Shown here in pieces: positions 1-11,420 of a DNA stretch of 64,000 bases; position 1 is the stretch's first letter; every line of letters starts with the position of its first letter. The notes under the pieces were generated by a model, which was not told the DNA's origin, made no database searches, and saw nothing but the letters and a program-made list of their open reading frames with translations. The DNA is taken from contig CAJSYZ010000009.1 in the NCBI GenBank assembly GCA_910574455.1, forward strand, positions 1,877,040 through 1,941,039, written 5' to 3'. This stretch comes from Trichaptum fuscoviolaceum. Its lineage: Eukaryota > Basidiomycota > Agaricomycetes > Hymenochaetales > Trichaptaceae. The position numbers were made by a program, and so were the translations under genes.

Positions 1-133
1 CACTCCTCTATCGAAACTCTACGTATTGAACTGACCACGGGTGAGGAAGTGAGGGACACGGCGCTGGTGAGCATAATTCCTGTCCGCATGCACACCAGTA
101 TAGGCTGATGCAGCAGTACCAGTTAAGTCTAAC

Positions 134-1700
134 TCAAATCGAATCAGTAAGTATACAACTCATATAGGAGTAAAAGCGCTTACATTGCACAGTAATATGC
201 TCGCCTGTCCACCAACTCTCATCATTATCAAACAAGCTCTTATCTATGCTCGTCACATCCTCATACACAGCCCACGTCCATTTCTGTCCGTAATTCCACG
301 AGTACCTAAACATATCCGCGCCCAGCAACTGGTGCGTGAACATGTACTTCCCAGAGCCTGAGTCAAACCCGAACGCATCGTTGTCGCAGTCCGCAGAGGG
401 GAGGACCATGGGATTGCGGGCGGTGCAGGAGGAGATGGTTGCGTGCGTTCGTTGACGAGGTGCCGTCCTGCAAAGGCGGGTTGTTCAAGATGATGTCGAT
501 AATACTGTCCGGCACGCCCATCAGCGTCGCGTTCCACGCACACGAGCTCGTCTCGGCACCCGAGATCGCTGCAGGATCGGAGTTATGCAACTGCTCCGCA
601 GTTCACGGCGGTGATCGAGGGGCTTCCACCCTTTCCCCGTTATCTCTGCTCCTCGCCGTTGTATCGAAGGGAAACACCGGGCAAGACCAAGCTCGTCACG
701 AACGATGCAAGTACACTGAGTTGGGAACCGTTTACCAAGCTCGGTCAGCGGTGGACATCGAAGTTACTCGTGCCGAACATATGACGCAGGTCTGTCTTAC
801 CTGACTGACCATTAATGAGGTCGTTTGTCACGAGCATTTCATTGCATGGACCACGCTAGCATCGTCAGCGGCTTGCAAGTTCTCGTCCATACCAAGGAAG
901 CGCGTGAGGGAACGATATGTCGAGTAGTGGCTTGCAACGCCACCAACACCGTTGATGCCCTTCGAGTGGAGGAAGTACTGATTATCGTCCGACGCCATGT
1001 TGTTAATGGCAGCCAGATCAGGGGTCGGTGTACGACCACGACCAAGATACAAAGCTCCAAATGTGTTGCCACCGGTGACTTCGCCGGCAATGAAGGAGTT
1101 GTTCTTATTGACACTTGCCATTAAGGTCAAATGGTGTCGATTCATTCAAGTAGCTACGTTGTAAGTAGTCCGTCAGATGTGCTGTGCTGATAGCTAGTCA
1201 CTCGCATTACTCACCCAGAGAAACCAATAAGATCACCCATAGCACCAACAGTGAAATCCATCATGAAGTACATCCCGCGACTTCGTCGATGAAGGCAACC
1301 CAATCGTCGATCGTTCCCCAATGGAGGTTGAGAGTCGTGAAGTCAAGAGGAGAATGCAAGTCTGCCTGCTATAGTATGTTCACGAACACAGTATCCGCAA
1401 TGAAAATGCCCTTGATGCTCGTGCCCTGGAGGTTATCGAGTTTGTTCGCCAAGCCACAGACATCGACACCGAAGCACAGCTGCGTCTCGCGCCAATCGTT
1501 TTCGAACATCGGCTGGAAGAAGTCATTGTTTCTCGGGTCTCCATCGGCGAACTTGTCGAGCAGCACAGTGTAGAATGGCGGCGCACGCCAGTTAGGAGGC
1601 GACGATGTGTATGTGGTGTACTTGTGTGTGGACTGGTACTGCGTCGGGTCCTGCGCGTTCTGACTGACGTTCAGATTCTACCGTGCCAGGTCAGAACTGT
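134..1700 (-). pseudogene. alpha-1,3-glucan synthase N-terminal relic
   Basis: Broken remains of the N-terminal, amylase-like (GH13) extracellular part of a fungal cell-wall alpha-1,3-glucan synthase (Ags1/Mok1 type). Reading the minus strand from about 1700 down, pieces in different frames follow the order of the family: PNWRAPPFYTVLLDKFADGD, then CGLANKLDNLQGTSIKGIFI (1370-1566), HWGTIDDWVAFIDE (near 1300), FIAGEVTGGNTFGALYLGRG and HYSTYRSLTRFLGMDENLQA (828-1145), and KYMFTHQLLGADMFRYSWNY (near 300). Stops and frame changes separate the pieces, and the large synthase and membrane portion is absent, although the gene could run off the window edge at base 1. The family resemblance is confident. 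Exact exon limits are not: some breaks may be introns rather than mutations. Confidence 0.75.
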
Positions 1701-1870
1701 AAGGAGTGGCATTGGCGGGTGTCGATAGGAGTGTAGTGAGTGCAGTAAGTCTGCAATGATGGTGAGGAGGAAAAGGCATGGGCAAGCCCGCAACACTTCA
1801 AGTTCAACCAACACTGGCATCAAATTTCCCTTTTTGGATGCAACAAAATCTTGCTAAAATTTTCTAAGTC

Positions 1871-2083
1871 CTAATACACTTGAGCACTGAAATCCTGACT
1901 TGCTTCCTGATGTACTGAGGGACGGCTTGCGTCCTGAAACACTCCTTGTTTCAGTGAGGTAAGGCCATCAGTGTATTTTCAGACAAACTAGCTACCCTTC
2001 AGACAGGCGTAGCAACGCGCCAGCCATTTCAGGAAGCGTCAGGACGCGTCAGTTGCCATAAGCAGAAGGAAGTTTCCCTGATG
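1871..2083 (+). repeat. dispersed repeat A, copy 1
   Basis: About 210 bp with a conserved beginning (TACACTTGAGCACTGAAATC) and end (GGAAGTTTCCCTGATG). Closely related copies lie at 11023-11224 and, more diverged, at 10831-11022, 25558-25763 (reverse) and 60129-60374. No coding capacity, terminal inverted repeats or target duplication were seen, so the class (SINE, deletion derivative, LTR fragment) is open. This copy abuts the truncated Plavaka gene exactly where that gene loses its 5' half. Confidence 0.75.
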
Positions 2084-3174
2084 AAGGAGCAGATGCAGCA
2101 TCAAGATACACCCGAAGCTGGTGCAGCTGATGATACAGAGGACTTCTTCGATGACATTGTGGGCAATAATGAACTCAACGAAATTGCAGACCTGGAAGAT
2201 CCCGAACTTGAAAGCTTACTAGTAGTGCATGGGCCACAGCATCTTGCGGTTCAAGACATACAACATGCTGAACGCCAGATCCGCTTGGGTGGCAGAAATG
2301 ACCCTTTGAGCTTGATGTTAATGGCTTCGAAGCAACGTGGGTATTACTTGGTAACCCATGCTTTTGGTGTTACACATCTGACTTCTTTGTTGTCATCCTT
2401 GCAGAGTCCAGTAAGGTGTATCCTAAACAGCTCAACACGCTTGCGGCGATAAAAGGTCATCCAGAGCTCCGACAGCTCCGACAGCTCATTAAAGAATACT
2501 TATTCAACAAGTACGAGAATCACACCTCCAACTCAAGGGGCTCCTCTGGTAGAGCCCAACCAGCAGTTGAATTGGACACGAGCAATGACTTTTCAATATT
2601 CCATTCAGCCACCGCTTTCTTTGCCTACCATGGCGAATCGATCCCTATAGAACAAGCAATGAGGGAGGTGATCAGGTCCAATCCCTCTTGGCGCGGAAAA
2701 GCAAGACGTGATGCAGTCCTTGTTCGAGTTAGCTCCTGCACAAAGGGGTTTGCGGGAATGAGAGTTGCCCGAGTTATGCTTCTTTTTTCCTTCACCGCTA
2801 AAGGGGAACGTCAGGACTGCGCTCTCGTCCAGATTTTCAAGCGTGTTGGAGATTCACCCGACCTGAAAACAAGAATGTGGATAGTCGAACCGGAGTATGA
2901 GTTAGAGAGCTCTACCACCTGTGTCGGATGCTGTACTGGAGTGAATGCCAGTGGCAGATGTCACTATCAGCGCAACTGCAAGGCTCCGAAGCTATCTGTG
3001 ATAGATGTAGGGGACATCCTCCGTTTAGCCCACCTCCTGGGGGTTCCGAAGGGTGATGAATGTCCTCCAAAGTCATTGACACCTGAGGAGACCCTGGATT
3101 TTTATGATAGATTCTATGTTAACCGATTTGCTGACATGCACATGCACCAAACACTGTACGAAGCTAGACAATAA
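2081..3174 (+). pseudogene. 5'-truncated Plavaka-type transposase, C-terminal part
   Basis: Two exons (about 2081-2336 and 2405-3174) encode the C-terminal third of a Plavaka-family transposase, a basidiomycete DNA-transposon family related to KDZ/CACTA-like elements. It is clearly paralogous to the minus-strand gene at 50845-54922. Both share the acidic linker with DDTxDFFD, the segment YPKQLNxLAAIKGHPELRQL, EQAMREVIRSNPSWRGK, ARVMLLFSFTAxGERQxCAL, KTRMWIVEPEYE and the end DFYxRFYVNRFADMHM. The intron position (phase 1, just after MASKQ) is also shared. The first two thirds, including the zinc finger and the catalytic core blocks, are missing: sequence upstream of 2081 is repeat A. The remaining exons are open, but the piece cannot be a working transposase. 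Confidence 0.8.
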
Positions 3175-3401
3175 TTACTAAGTTAAACTCTTCCGTTAGC
3201 ACATTGCCACATAGTACTACAAAGTGTATTGAGACTTGTTGTACAGTTTACATTGCCAGAGCCAGCGGCGACGACATCATGGTATTCATTGTTCGAGGTA
3301 ATATAATTATCAACAAATCTCAAAGCAACAAAAGGAGAAACTGGAGATGCAAGCATACTGTGTCCATTGTCAACCCACCACCTACGAGAGGGCTAATTCG
3401 G

Positions 3402-5451
3402 CTAGTAGTTGAGGCGACCTCGAGGACTTGAAGGCTTGGAGTCATCCTTTGACTCTATCGCCAATTCTAAATAATTGCGATACCCTAGAATTTGTTTAAT
3501 ATCAATATTCACCGCGATGCCTTTCGGGGGTTGTCTGTCGAATGACGCGCACACCGCCTCCGTCAGATACGTTATGTATCTCTGCATGTCCGCATGCTCC
3601 AAGAAAGATTTTCCAGTCGTCTGGGTAGTCAAGGACGCTGCTGACGTCGATGCTGCCGTGTCCTGTCTTTCCTTCCCCTTGCCCTTCAAGTTCGTATGAT
3701 AGGCATCCATTTCGTCCTTGTTATAGGCTGCTAACATATCAATAGAATCAAGGACATCATCAGTCGACTCCTGCCTTCGATGTACTATCTTGTTTAAGAG
3801 CTCTGATACGACATCGCCTTTCCCCTTCCGCATGACGACATCGAAAAGACCCTTTGTGGAGGCAATTTGCAACCATCTCTTGACAATCCTAAGCGCGCTT
3901 ATCAATCTCCTCTGAAGATGACCCAATTCGCGGAAGTAATTATTAATCTCAACAGAAGGAATATCTGCCGGTGGTCCGACAGGCCCCTGCTTCGACTTTG
4001 CTTCCCTGGTAAACCTTCCTATGATGTCATGCAAACGCGCCTGAATAGATTCTGCCGTTGAGATAATCGCATAGTCATTGGAGGTGACCTCTAACACCTT
4101 CGTCCGATGGAAGAATGCATCGTGAATATTGCACAGCTTAATCGCCATTTCCCAAGATTTCTGCTCCGTGGTAAACTGCAGTAGCATTTCGTTGACCTCC
4201 TCTTTCTGGGGCTGAAAATGAAGCCGTTCAACCGCAGGCGTCATGTATTTCGATTGCAAACTCCCTGGTTCCGATATCGGATGATAGGGTAGATGCACTT
4301 TCAGTGGGGGGGGCCGAATACCGGAAGGATGACTGGAAGCCTGAGAATGAGCCTGGAAAAGTCTAGAGACCGTAACTGACATGCTTTGGAGACCGGCATC
4401 GATGATTGCGATGAGTTTGTAAGTTACGTCGTAGTAGGCCTGGAAGAACGGTATGAAGAATTGGAAAGCCTTAAGATCTTTGGCATCCGTATCGTATGAG
4501 TTCAATACTGCCATAAAATCTTCTGCCTTCTCTTCTCTATAAAGTCCATATTCAGATAACAGTTGTCTAAGACCTTTCGAGCCGTCGCGAGAATGTCTTC
4601 GGTAGTATTGATTCATGATTTTCTGAAACTCGAACCTGGACAACTCGAAGTAGAGGGAACCAAAGGGATCATCAGTGCCTCGATTGTCAAGGCAATTCCG
4701 TATCTCCCCTCTTGAGAACCCAAGGACAATTGCGGAGGATTCCATGAAGAAGAACCTTAGACTATCCAAGGTCTTCCTTACTCTAACAGCGTCGCCTGCT
4801 GCCCGTGACTAACAAGCGTAGGTTATTAGACGTTCTTTTTCGAAACATGATCATAATACTTACCCCAGCAATATTATCAGTCAAGAGAGCGACATCAGAA
4901 TATATCTTGCGAAGAGTATCGTTCAACGTAGCAACCTGACCCTCCAAACTCGCAATCCTATCATCTGATGAAAGGCCTGGATGGCCTGAAGTCGAGCGAA
5001 CCGACGCGCTGCCTTCTATGCCAGTGTGCGACATGGCACCTGGATGGCCTGAAGTCGAGTGAACCGACTCGTTGCCTTCTATGCCAGTGGACTGTGCATT
5101 TTGTGCCACAGCGTCAAGCAGTTCACCCATAGTACGTCCGGGAGATTTATTAGGTGGTTCGAGAACACCGCCAGGTCCCGGGACGCGATAATCGGCCAGT
5201 GATGGTGACCTTGATGGTGGTGGAACGGATGTCGGGAATGATTCCCCCCCTTTAAGTTCAAGTTTGGGCCTTTTCTGATTGGGCTCACTAGGACTCGGAG
5301 ATTGACTTGCGCCTACTATCTGCGTGTACGCAGCAATCCTGTTTGGGTGTTGTGAGCTGCCGCCACCAGCGGGTGAGTTGCTGATCTGCCTGTGTGAGCT
5401 GCCGCCCCTGCGTGAGCTGCCGCTACCACCTCTAGAATTTGATCCCGACAT
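3402..5451 (-). CDS. hypothetical protein P1 (three-member local family)
   Basis: Two exons, 5451-4864 and 4808-3402, joined across a 55 nt GTAAGT...TTAG intron in phase 0, give about 665 residues ending in RGRLNY. The start is the first ATG (MSGSNSRGG), followed by a Ser/Gly/Arg/Pro-rich, probably disordered region of some 140 residues and a short coiled coil (LEGQVATLNDTLRKIYSD). The second exon is alpha-helical in composition. I recognise no known domain. Three blocks recur in P2 and P3: the helix VRKTLDSLR...SSAIVLGF, the aromatic patch FQFFIPFFQAYYD, and ALRIVKRWLQ...GLFDVV. No signal peptide or clear membrane span is seen. P1 appears intact. It lies between the truncated Plavaka copy and a word-repeat spacer. 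Function unknown. Confidence 0.7.
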
Positions 5452-7329
5452 GTTAATTGTGTGAGACCCAAGCGTCACTGGCGTGGTGGGATAATATTCA
5501 AGTTCATCATTCCGATTCCTTTTACGATCTACAATTTAGTTATTGTCAGAACCAACAAGGGCGTTCGACTCAAACTCAGGCTCACTGGACATTTTGGACA
5601 TTTTGAACAAAACTGTGACTTGAAGCCTGATAGGAGGTTGTTTTGCTTTCTCCAACAGCTTCAAAATGGAGTTAAAACTGGTGCAATAGTATAGTAGCTG
5701 TGAGCCTACCAACTCCGAGTCCGACTCCGAGTCGTCGGAACCGAATAGTAGTATCTTGAACTTCGGTTCAAATTTAGAGATCAAGTTGCCAGTATACTAG
5801 TAGTAGTAGATAGTACTACTCAGGCTACAACTTGAAGTTTGAAGATCTCAGTCAGCGGATGAAGTTGAACTAGGAGACTGGTTGACTCACCGCCAGCCTG
5901 AGTACCGCCAGTGGCAGCCTCTGAACTAAAATTTAGGTGGCAGGGACTTCGACTTTAAGGTGAGAGGGCTTCAAGCTGTTGAAAAGAACAACCTTGAGTA
6001 CTACTAGAGTACAGTACTACAGAGTATAGTAGACAAAGACACGATACGTCGATGCCACTGGCAGGGCATGGGGTAGTCAGGCTACTAAATGCGGAACTTG
6101 AATCTGAACTTGAAGCCAGACTTCTCAGGCTCACGCCACTCAGCCACTGTATTTGGCAACAATTGTTGGAGATGCGCACCTCCGGTTACGGTGATATTCA
6201 TTTCGGATTCGAATCACAAAAGGATGATGCAGTGATGTCGGAACTTGCGGAATATCATCCACAGATTAAGGTAACTAGGGCTAACAAGGGCTCGAGTACA
6301 TGGAAAGCGTGGTTTAATGAGGAGCACCACAAGGTTGAGCGGGAACGAGCAGCATTGGGACCTTTTAATTCACTTAGACCGCAGACTCGGAGTCAGACGA
6401 AGTAGCCTGAGGACTCAGGCTTGTACTCAAACTATTTCTAACTGTTTTCTTTTCGTAGCATTACCTCATACCAGTGCATACCACTAGTATTCAAGTTGTG
6501 TCTTTGTATGTTTGTCTCCTGTTCTGTGTTCGTCGACCTTATACTTGTGTTTTCTGTGCATCGGTATTCAAGTTGTTGTATTCTGTATGTAAATAAAAAA
6601 CGATATGAATTGTTTACTAACTATTCCGAGTCGGACTTGGACTCACTGGCACCAGTGATGCTCTAATTACTGCCCGATAAATTCACGACTGGCTCGAATC
6701 CGGGTCTACCAACCTGAAGACCGAACATCGTTACGGGTCATTGTTCGGCAACTTGAACTTTTGAGCTGAACTTGAAGTCCCACGACTCGGACTCGGTCTC
6801 AGGCTCTGACTCGGAAGTTCTTCCGACTCGGAGGTCAGCTTGAAGTCGGAAACTACTAGTACTAGTAAACTAAGCCTGAGGGGCGAAGGTCGGTCCGGCT
6901 ACTACTACAACTGCTCTGCTCGACAACTATTAGGTATAATAATTTTAATGGAATGACCGGTTGTTATTCTCGGGACGTTCTAGGTCAGAGGGAACTGGAC
7001 GGCTTGACTTATGCTATTGCCTTCTGGCAGACGACGGAGGAGCTGGATCAAATGGGCTTTGCGACCAACCTTGATTCAAAGACAGACACGCAACTTGGTA
7101 GTATTGTTTTCCCGACTCCGAGTCAGCAAGAGCCCGACGTGGACATCGCCGCTCGCCTTTTCCCAGACTGAGCCCCTTCCTCAACTCCCCCACCATGCGC
7201 ACAAACTCTCTCATCTCATCCTCTTGCACTACCTTGAGGCTTGTCATTTTCTTCAACCTTGGCGCTGTCTCCTTCACATATGACATCTTCCATGCGCTGC
7301 TCTCCTGCACTTTGTACTAAATTATGTCG
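5452..7329. other. spacer with palindromic-word repeats, no firm gene
   Basis: No gene I can defend. Short motifs such as AACTTGAACTTGAAG, CCGACTCGGAGTC, CCAGTGGC and ACTAGTACTAGTA recur, most densely at 5560-6130 and 6610-6900. An open frame at 6052-6405 (+, 117 residues, ending RPQTRSQTK) could be a terminal exon of an unknown gene, but it has no recognisable domain and begins inside word-repeat DNA. Confidence 0.6.
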
Positions 7330-8840
7330 TAACAGATCTGGGCGGAATGGGAGACAGAGGTCTGCACGAGCATGGCACAGGAGTTCAAGGCTGGTGAGTT
7401 TATTCTCCTTCTCAATCCTTTTACTTCACGTTATTTACATACCATTTGATACAGAATCCTAGCTCACACCGTTTACAGCGCACGCAAAGATGGTGCAATT
7501 CTGGAACACCGCCAGACAGCACCACCACCATTGCCATCGCACTCCTGCTACTAGTAGTACCCAGCATCGACATGATGACTTCCCACGTGGGGTCTGACAC
7601 TGGCATCACAGGCCCTCCGTCGTCCGCTACCACCACTGACAGCCATGGTCAGGTTGGAAACTAGAGACTTCCGGAGACACTTTCATTGTTGTGGGGACTG
7701 GTAAGTAGCCCTAGTAGTTATCCGCTATTGCAACAATAGCTCATGACCCGATGAACACAACTACATGACTGGCTGATGCTATGGTTGTTGAAGCGCTTAG
7801 AATGCCAGCACGCTTACGAGTTCGAGACGACAGCGCGCACCATCTTGCCGGGCAAGTCTTCTTTCAGAGACAAGTCATTCGGAGATGAGGAGCTCAAAGG
7901 CTTCCAGTTTGCCTCACCAGACGACCATCAAATTCATATCTATTTCGCTGATTCCATGGCTCATGGCGGGGATTTAAGAGATGCTCCTTGCCGACACAAG
8001 GGACTTCTTGCAATCAGAGAAGGTATGTACATAAAGTGCCACACATCGACTGAAAGTTTAACCTCTCTTTCTGAATCAGTGGTGCGCTGACCGTGGTAAC
8101 CGCTCTCGTCGCGACAATTTCCTCTATCGTGTCCCTGGCTTGGGCAGATCATCGTTGATCCATGCCCTTGCTGGCGCGCTCATGCTCGACATTCTCGCCA
8201 TCTCACGTTCCGCCTTTTGGATGAACGATGTGGCGTTGTCGTCGCTTATGGGCCGTGTGCCTGCCCCGTGTATTGTCCTTCTCGAGGACCTTGATGCTGC
8301 ATTCACTCGCTCAACTTCGCGCGACGGGTCCTCAACCTGTGTTCCTGGTGGTAAGAAGAAGAGCTCTTTGTTGTCCGACAACAAGGATAAGATGACGATG
8401 ATGACGACAATGAAGAAATTGGCAAGAAGAAGAAAAGCAAGAAATATGACACTCTATCCGACGTGAACACGCTCTCTCTTTCTGGCCTTCTTAATGCACT
8501 TGATGGTGTCGCCGCTGCTGTTGGCCGCTTCCTCTTCTCGTCGCAGCGACGAACCATCTTGAGCGTTTCGACCCCGCGCTCTCGCGCCCCGGTGGCATGG
8601 ATGTTTGGATCGAGTTCAAAAGCGCAAGCCCTAGGCAGGCTCAAGCGCTCTTCTGCGACTTCTTCCTGTACGCGGACGTCAAGAAGCCCGAGATCACCAA
8701 ACGCGAAGGCGAGCTCGATGGGATCAGCCTCCCCACCACACCCCATCCTCTGGATCGATTTCGGAAATTCCGGTGTCGGTATTTGCGTCCGATGCCTCGA
8801 GTACCGCAACCTTGAGCTCGAGCTCATTGATGAGAGGTGC
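7330..8840 (+). pseudogene. BCS1-like AAA ATPase relic
   Basis: Degenerate copy of a BCS1-type AAA ATPase. Family members sit in the mitochondrial inner membrane or form large fungal expansions. Recognisable in order: the linker HIYFADSMAHGGD, MLLADTRDFLQSEK, an intron (about 8025-8079), WCADRGNRSRR, the Walker A region YRVPGLGRSSLIHALAG, Walker B CIVLLEDLDAAF, LSLSGLLNALDGV, and FDPALSRPGGMDVWIEFKSA in another frame. The Walker A lysine is arginine here (GLGRSS in place of GxGKT/S). At least two frame changes (near 7970 and 8550) break the reading frame, and the N-terminal BCS1 domain is barely readable before 7770. The gene directly precedes the duplicated exonuclease segment. Confidence 0.75.
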
Positions 8841-9181
8841 GTCAAACAGTCTACCTGACGTTGGCAAAGCAGCTCACGACGCAAATTGCGAATGCATCAA
8901 ACGGGAAAAAGTATTACTTCATCTTAGATATCGTTCAAGTAGTCATGTCCTATTCCTCGACAAACACCTCTGTGCCACCACCATTGCCGCCGAAACGGAG
9001 ATCGCTCGGTTTCAATATGCAGAATAAGTCGATTATCGGCCGACAGCGCAATCCCCCCAGCTCTAAGGTCAAGAAACGTGCCTTCATTCAATCTACTTCT
9101 TTCAAAGCGGATTGGGGTGCATTGATCCCATTTCCCATATCGGCATGGTTCCGGTTTCGAGTTGTGTCCAGGGATGACTGA
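8837..9181 (+). other. duplicated open frame upstream of exonuclease copy 1
   Basis: A 114-residue open frame whose central part (VPPPLPPKRRSLGFNMQNKS, then IIGRQRNPPSS) is matched by the frame at 37546-37975 (APPPLPPKRRTLGFNVQYES, then IIGRQRNSLSS). Both lie a few hundred bases upstream of an exonuclease gene on the same strand, so the whole segment was duplicated. I do not recognise the protein. The proline-rich KRR stretch suggests disorder. The copies diverge in frame toward their 3' ends, so at least one is decayed. It could be a terminal exon of the BCS1-like relic or an independent gene. Confidence 0.4.
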
Positions 9182-9536
9182 TTGTATGACGGCTTACTCG
9201 TGGCTTTGCCTTCTAGAGCTGATGGAACAGCTTCTTGTGCAGTGGGCTATGTCTTCCTGACTTCTTCGGAGTTAACCTGACTCACTTTCTTGTTTGTTTG
9301 TGCATAAAATGAAAAGAAGCCTCATAATCGAGTCATCTAGAAGAAATCCTTCTTATCTCCTGTCAGTTCAGCTTGAGGTTTATCCGAGCCATAGTACAAT
9401 GCACTGATAGATTCCTCTCTTCTTTTCCCAGAAGAATAAGGCATCAGAAAAATGCGTGCAAGAGCTTTGTATAAATGTGAACTCGGAGTGGGTGTCGCCC
9501 CTCCCCGCCACCCACCCACCCACTCAACCCTTCGCC

Positions 9537-10582
9537 ATGAACTTTTATCACATTCTGTTGGGGCTACACATGCTCCTATTGATTGACCATGCTGTGCTTC
9601 GAGTACGCATCGCGCGAAGACTTCCTTGGACACAAAGGAGGATATCTAGGATGCAAAAATTCGTGCTTACTTTCTATTTCCTCTCAAAATCACTGCACTG
9701 ACTTTTTGCCAGCTTCACAAACAGATGCAACATCTCCTCGACTACCTGGGGGTTCCGCCAACGCCTCTTCTTCAACTTCGCAGTTATACACTCGGACCTC
9801 TTGTTCCTGAAGTATGTCTGACCACCGCGACGATGGAGAATGCCGTAGACGTCATCTATGCTTCCTTGCCGGATGCCCCGGAACGACGCTTCGTTGCCCT
9901 CGACATTGAATGGGCGAGTAACTCACCAGAGCTATATCGCGTGGACCTCATCCAACTCGCGGTTCAGCAACATGTGTTCCTCCTCCGGACTCATCTACTT
10001 AATGAACTTCCCGCGAGATTGACACAATTATTAGGTGATGAAGCTGTATGGAAAGTGTCAGCAGGAATCGCTGGTATGAGAGTCCCATTTCTTCTCTCAT
10101 TATTTGGCATAACTGAACTAATTGGCAGGTGATGCAACTCGCATCAGGAATAAATTTGGCGTTCCCGTAACCTCCTGTGTCGATTTGACAGATTGGGCGC
10201 GCTTCGTTTACCCCGATTTCTGGCCAAGAACGCTAACTTGGCTCCAGCTGCTTCTGAACCCCCGTCTCTGGTTCAAGTTTCCGCAACCGTTTATAAAGCT
10301 GGAGGAGATGGCAGGCAGACTCCTGCAGGCAAACATTGAGAAGGATGCCACGGTCACGAGGAGCAATTGGGCCGAAGTTGAGCTGTCGGCTGCTCAAGTC
10401 CATTGTAAGTTATCCTTTTCAAGTTGTCACTCAGGCTGATCATCTTCTCACTTGCATCTGCTCTATTAGATGCGGCAATCGACGCGCACAGCACGTTTGC
10501 TGTTGCTTCCGTCTTGAATCAAGATGCCTTGGCCTTACCGGATGCAGAAATCCATCACTTCCCAATGCTCGATATTGAGTAG
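9537..10582 (+). CDS. membrane-anchored 3'-5' exonuclease, copy 1 (DEDDy)
   Basis: RNase D/WRN-like 3'-5' exonuclease domain. Exons at about 9713-10073, 10129-10404 and 10470-10582 follow a first exon from ATG 9537. DEDDy residues are visible: VALDIEWAS (motif I, D-x-E), the Asp of DLTDWARF, and YAAIDAHSTFAV (motif III, Y-x3-D) formed by joining the last two exons. The N-terminus MNFYHILLGLHMLLLIDHAV is hydrophobic and resembles a signal anchor, followed by LGVPPTPLLQL, also present in copy 2. Metal-dependent hydrolysis of nucleic acid from the 3' end is the family activity. Substrate and location are unknown. The first splice donor is unclear: the site used in copy 2 (GTACTT) reads GATATC here, so copy 1 may be damaged or use GTACGC upstream. 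Confidence 0.7.
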
Positions 10583-10830
10583 GCTGAGGCCCGTTTGAAT
10601 AGTGCTAACGGTGTTATCTTGTTGAGTAAATTGTTGAGTGCATGCTCTTGTCTTCAAAAGTTGCCAGGAGCATCGTGATTGTATCTATTATTGAATTGCT
10701 TCTCGTTGAATGATCATTGTAGACTGAGGTTGTCAATGGTGTTTGCTGTCGCTTTCAAGATGTCATGAAGATGAAGGTAGCTTGAAATCTCAAAACAGAG
10801 GTTCAAGTTCACTTGAGTACAGTAGTGGTA

Positions 10831-11022
10831 GTAGTAGTAAATCTCACTTGAGTCTGACTTGCCACCTGATGTACAGCTTCCCTCCTTACGCACTGATTTT
10901 GTCCTGAAACGCCGTTTTAAGGCCATCAGGCAGCCAGGCAACACTTCAGGCAGGCATGACAACGCTTCAACCCATTTAAGGAAGCTCCAGGACGCGCCAG
11001 CCGCCGTTAGCAATCTCTGATG
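10831..11022 (+). repeat. dispersed repeat A, copy 2 (diverged)
   Basis: Diverged copy lying head-to-tail with the next one. It keeps CACTTGAGTCTGACTTGCCA at its start, TCCTGAAACGCCG and TTAAGGCCATCAGG in the middle and CTCTGATG at its end. No coding capacity. Confidence 0.55.
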
Positions 11023-11224
11023 TATTACACTTGAGCACTGAAATCCTGACTTGCATTCTGATGCACTGAGAGACGGCTTGCATCCTGAAACACTCCTTAT
11101 TTCAGTGAGATAAGGCAATCAGTGTATTTTCAGACGAAGTAGCGACCCTTCAGACAGGTGCCAGCCAAATCAGGACGCGTCAGGACGCGTCAGTCGCCGT
11201 AAGCAAAAGGAAGTTTCCCTGATG
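11023..11224 (+). repeat. dispersed repeat A, copy 3
   Basis: The best match to the copy at 1871-2083 (shared TACACTTGAGCACTGAAATC, CATCCTGAAACACTCCTTAT-like and AGGAAGTTTCCCTGATGA segments), with a short gap near 11165. It sits in tandem with copy 2, downstream of exonuclease copy 1. Confidence 0.75.
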
Positions 11225-11420
11225 AATAGCCGAATCAGTCATAATTGTACAGCCACCGTTGCTTGACTCTTTCTTCCGAACCACCACCACATCCAAACAC
11301 ATTCATAGCCACAATAGCCACCTATTCATATACGCTTTCTTATGCACGCCTGTACAAAAGGCTCAAAGTTCAAGACTTTAGAGAAATATTCCCCCTTACG
11401 CAAAATCTCCTGACTCCAGA

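Noticed and set aside
6680..6720. tRNA B-box-like GGCTCGAATCC
   Set aside because: No A box, acceptor stem or anticodon arm at suitable distances. No tRNA was supported anywhere in the window by eye.
10714..11118. 134-residue minus-strand frame
   Set aside because: It runs through two copies of repeat A and has no family pattern.
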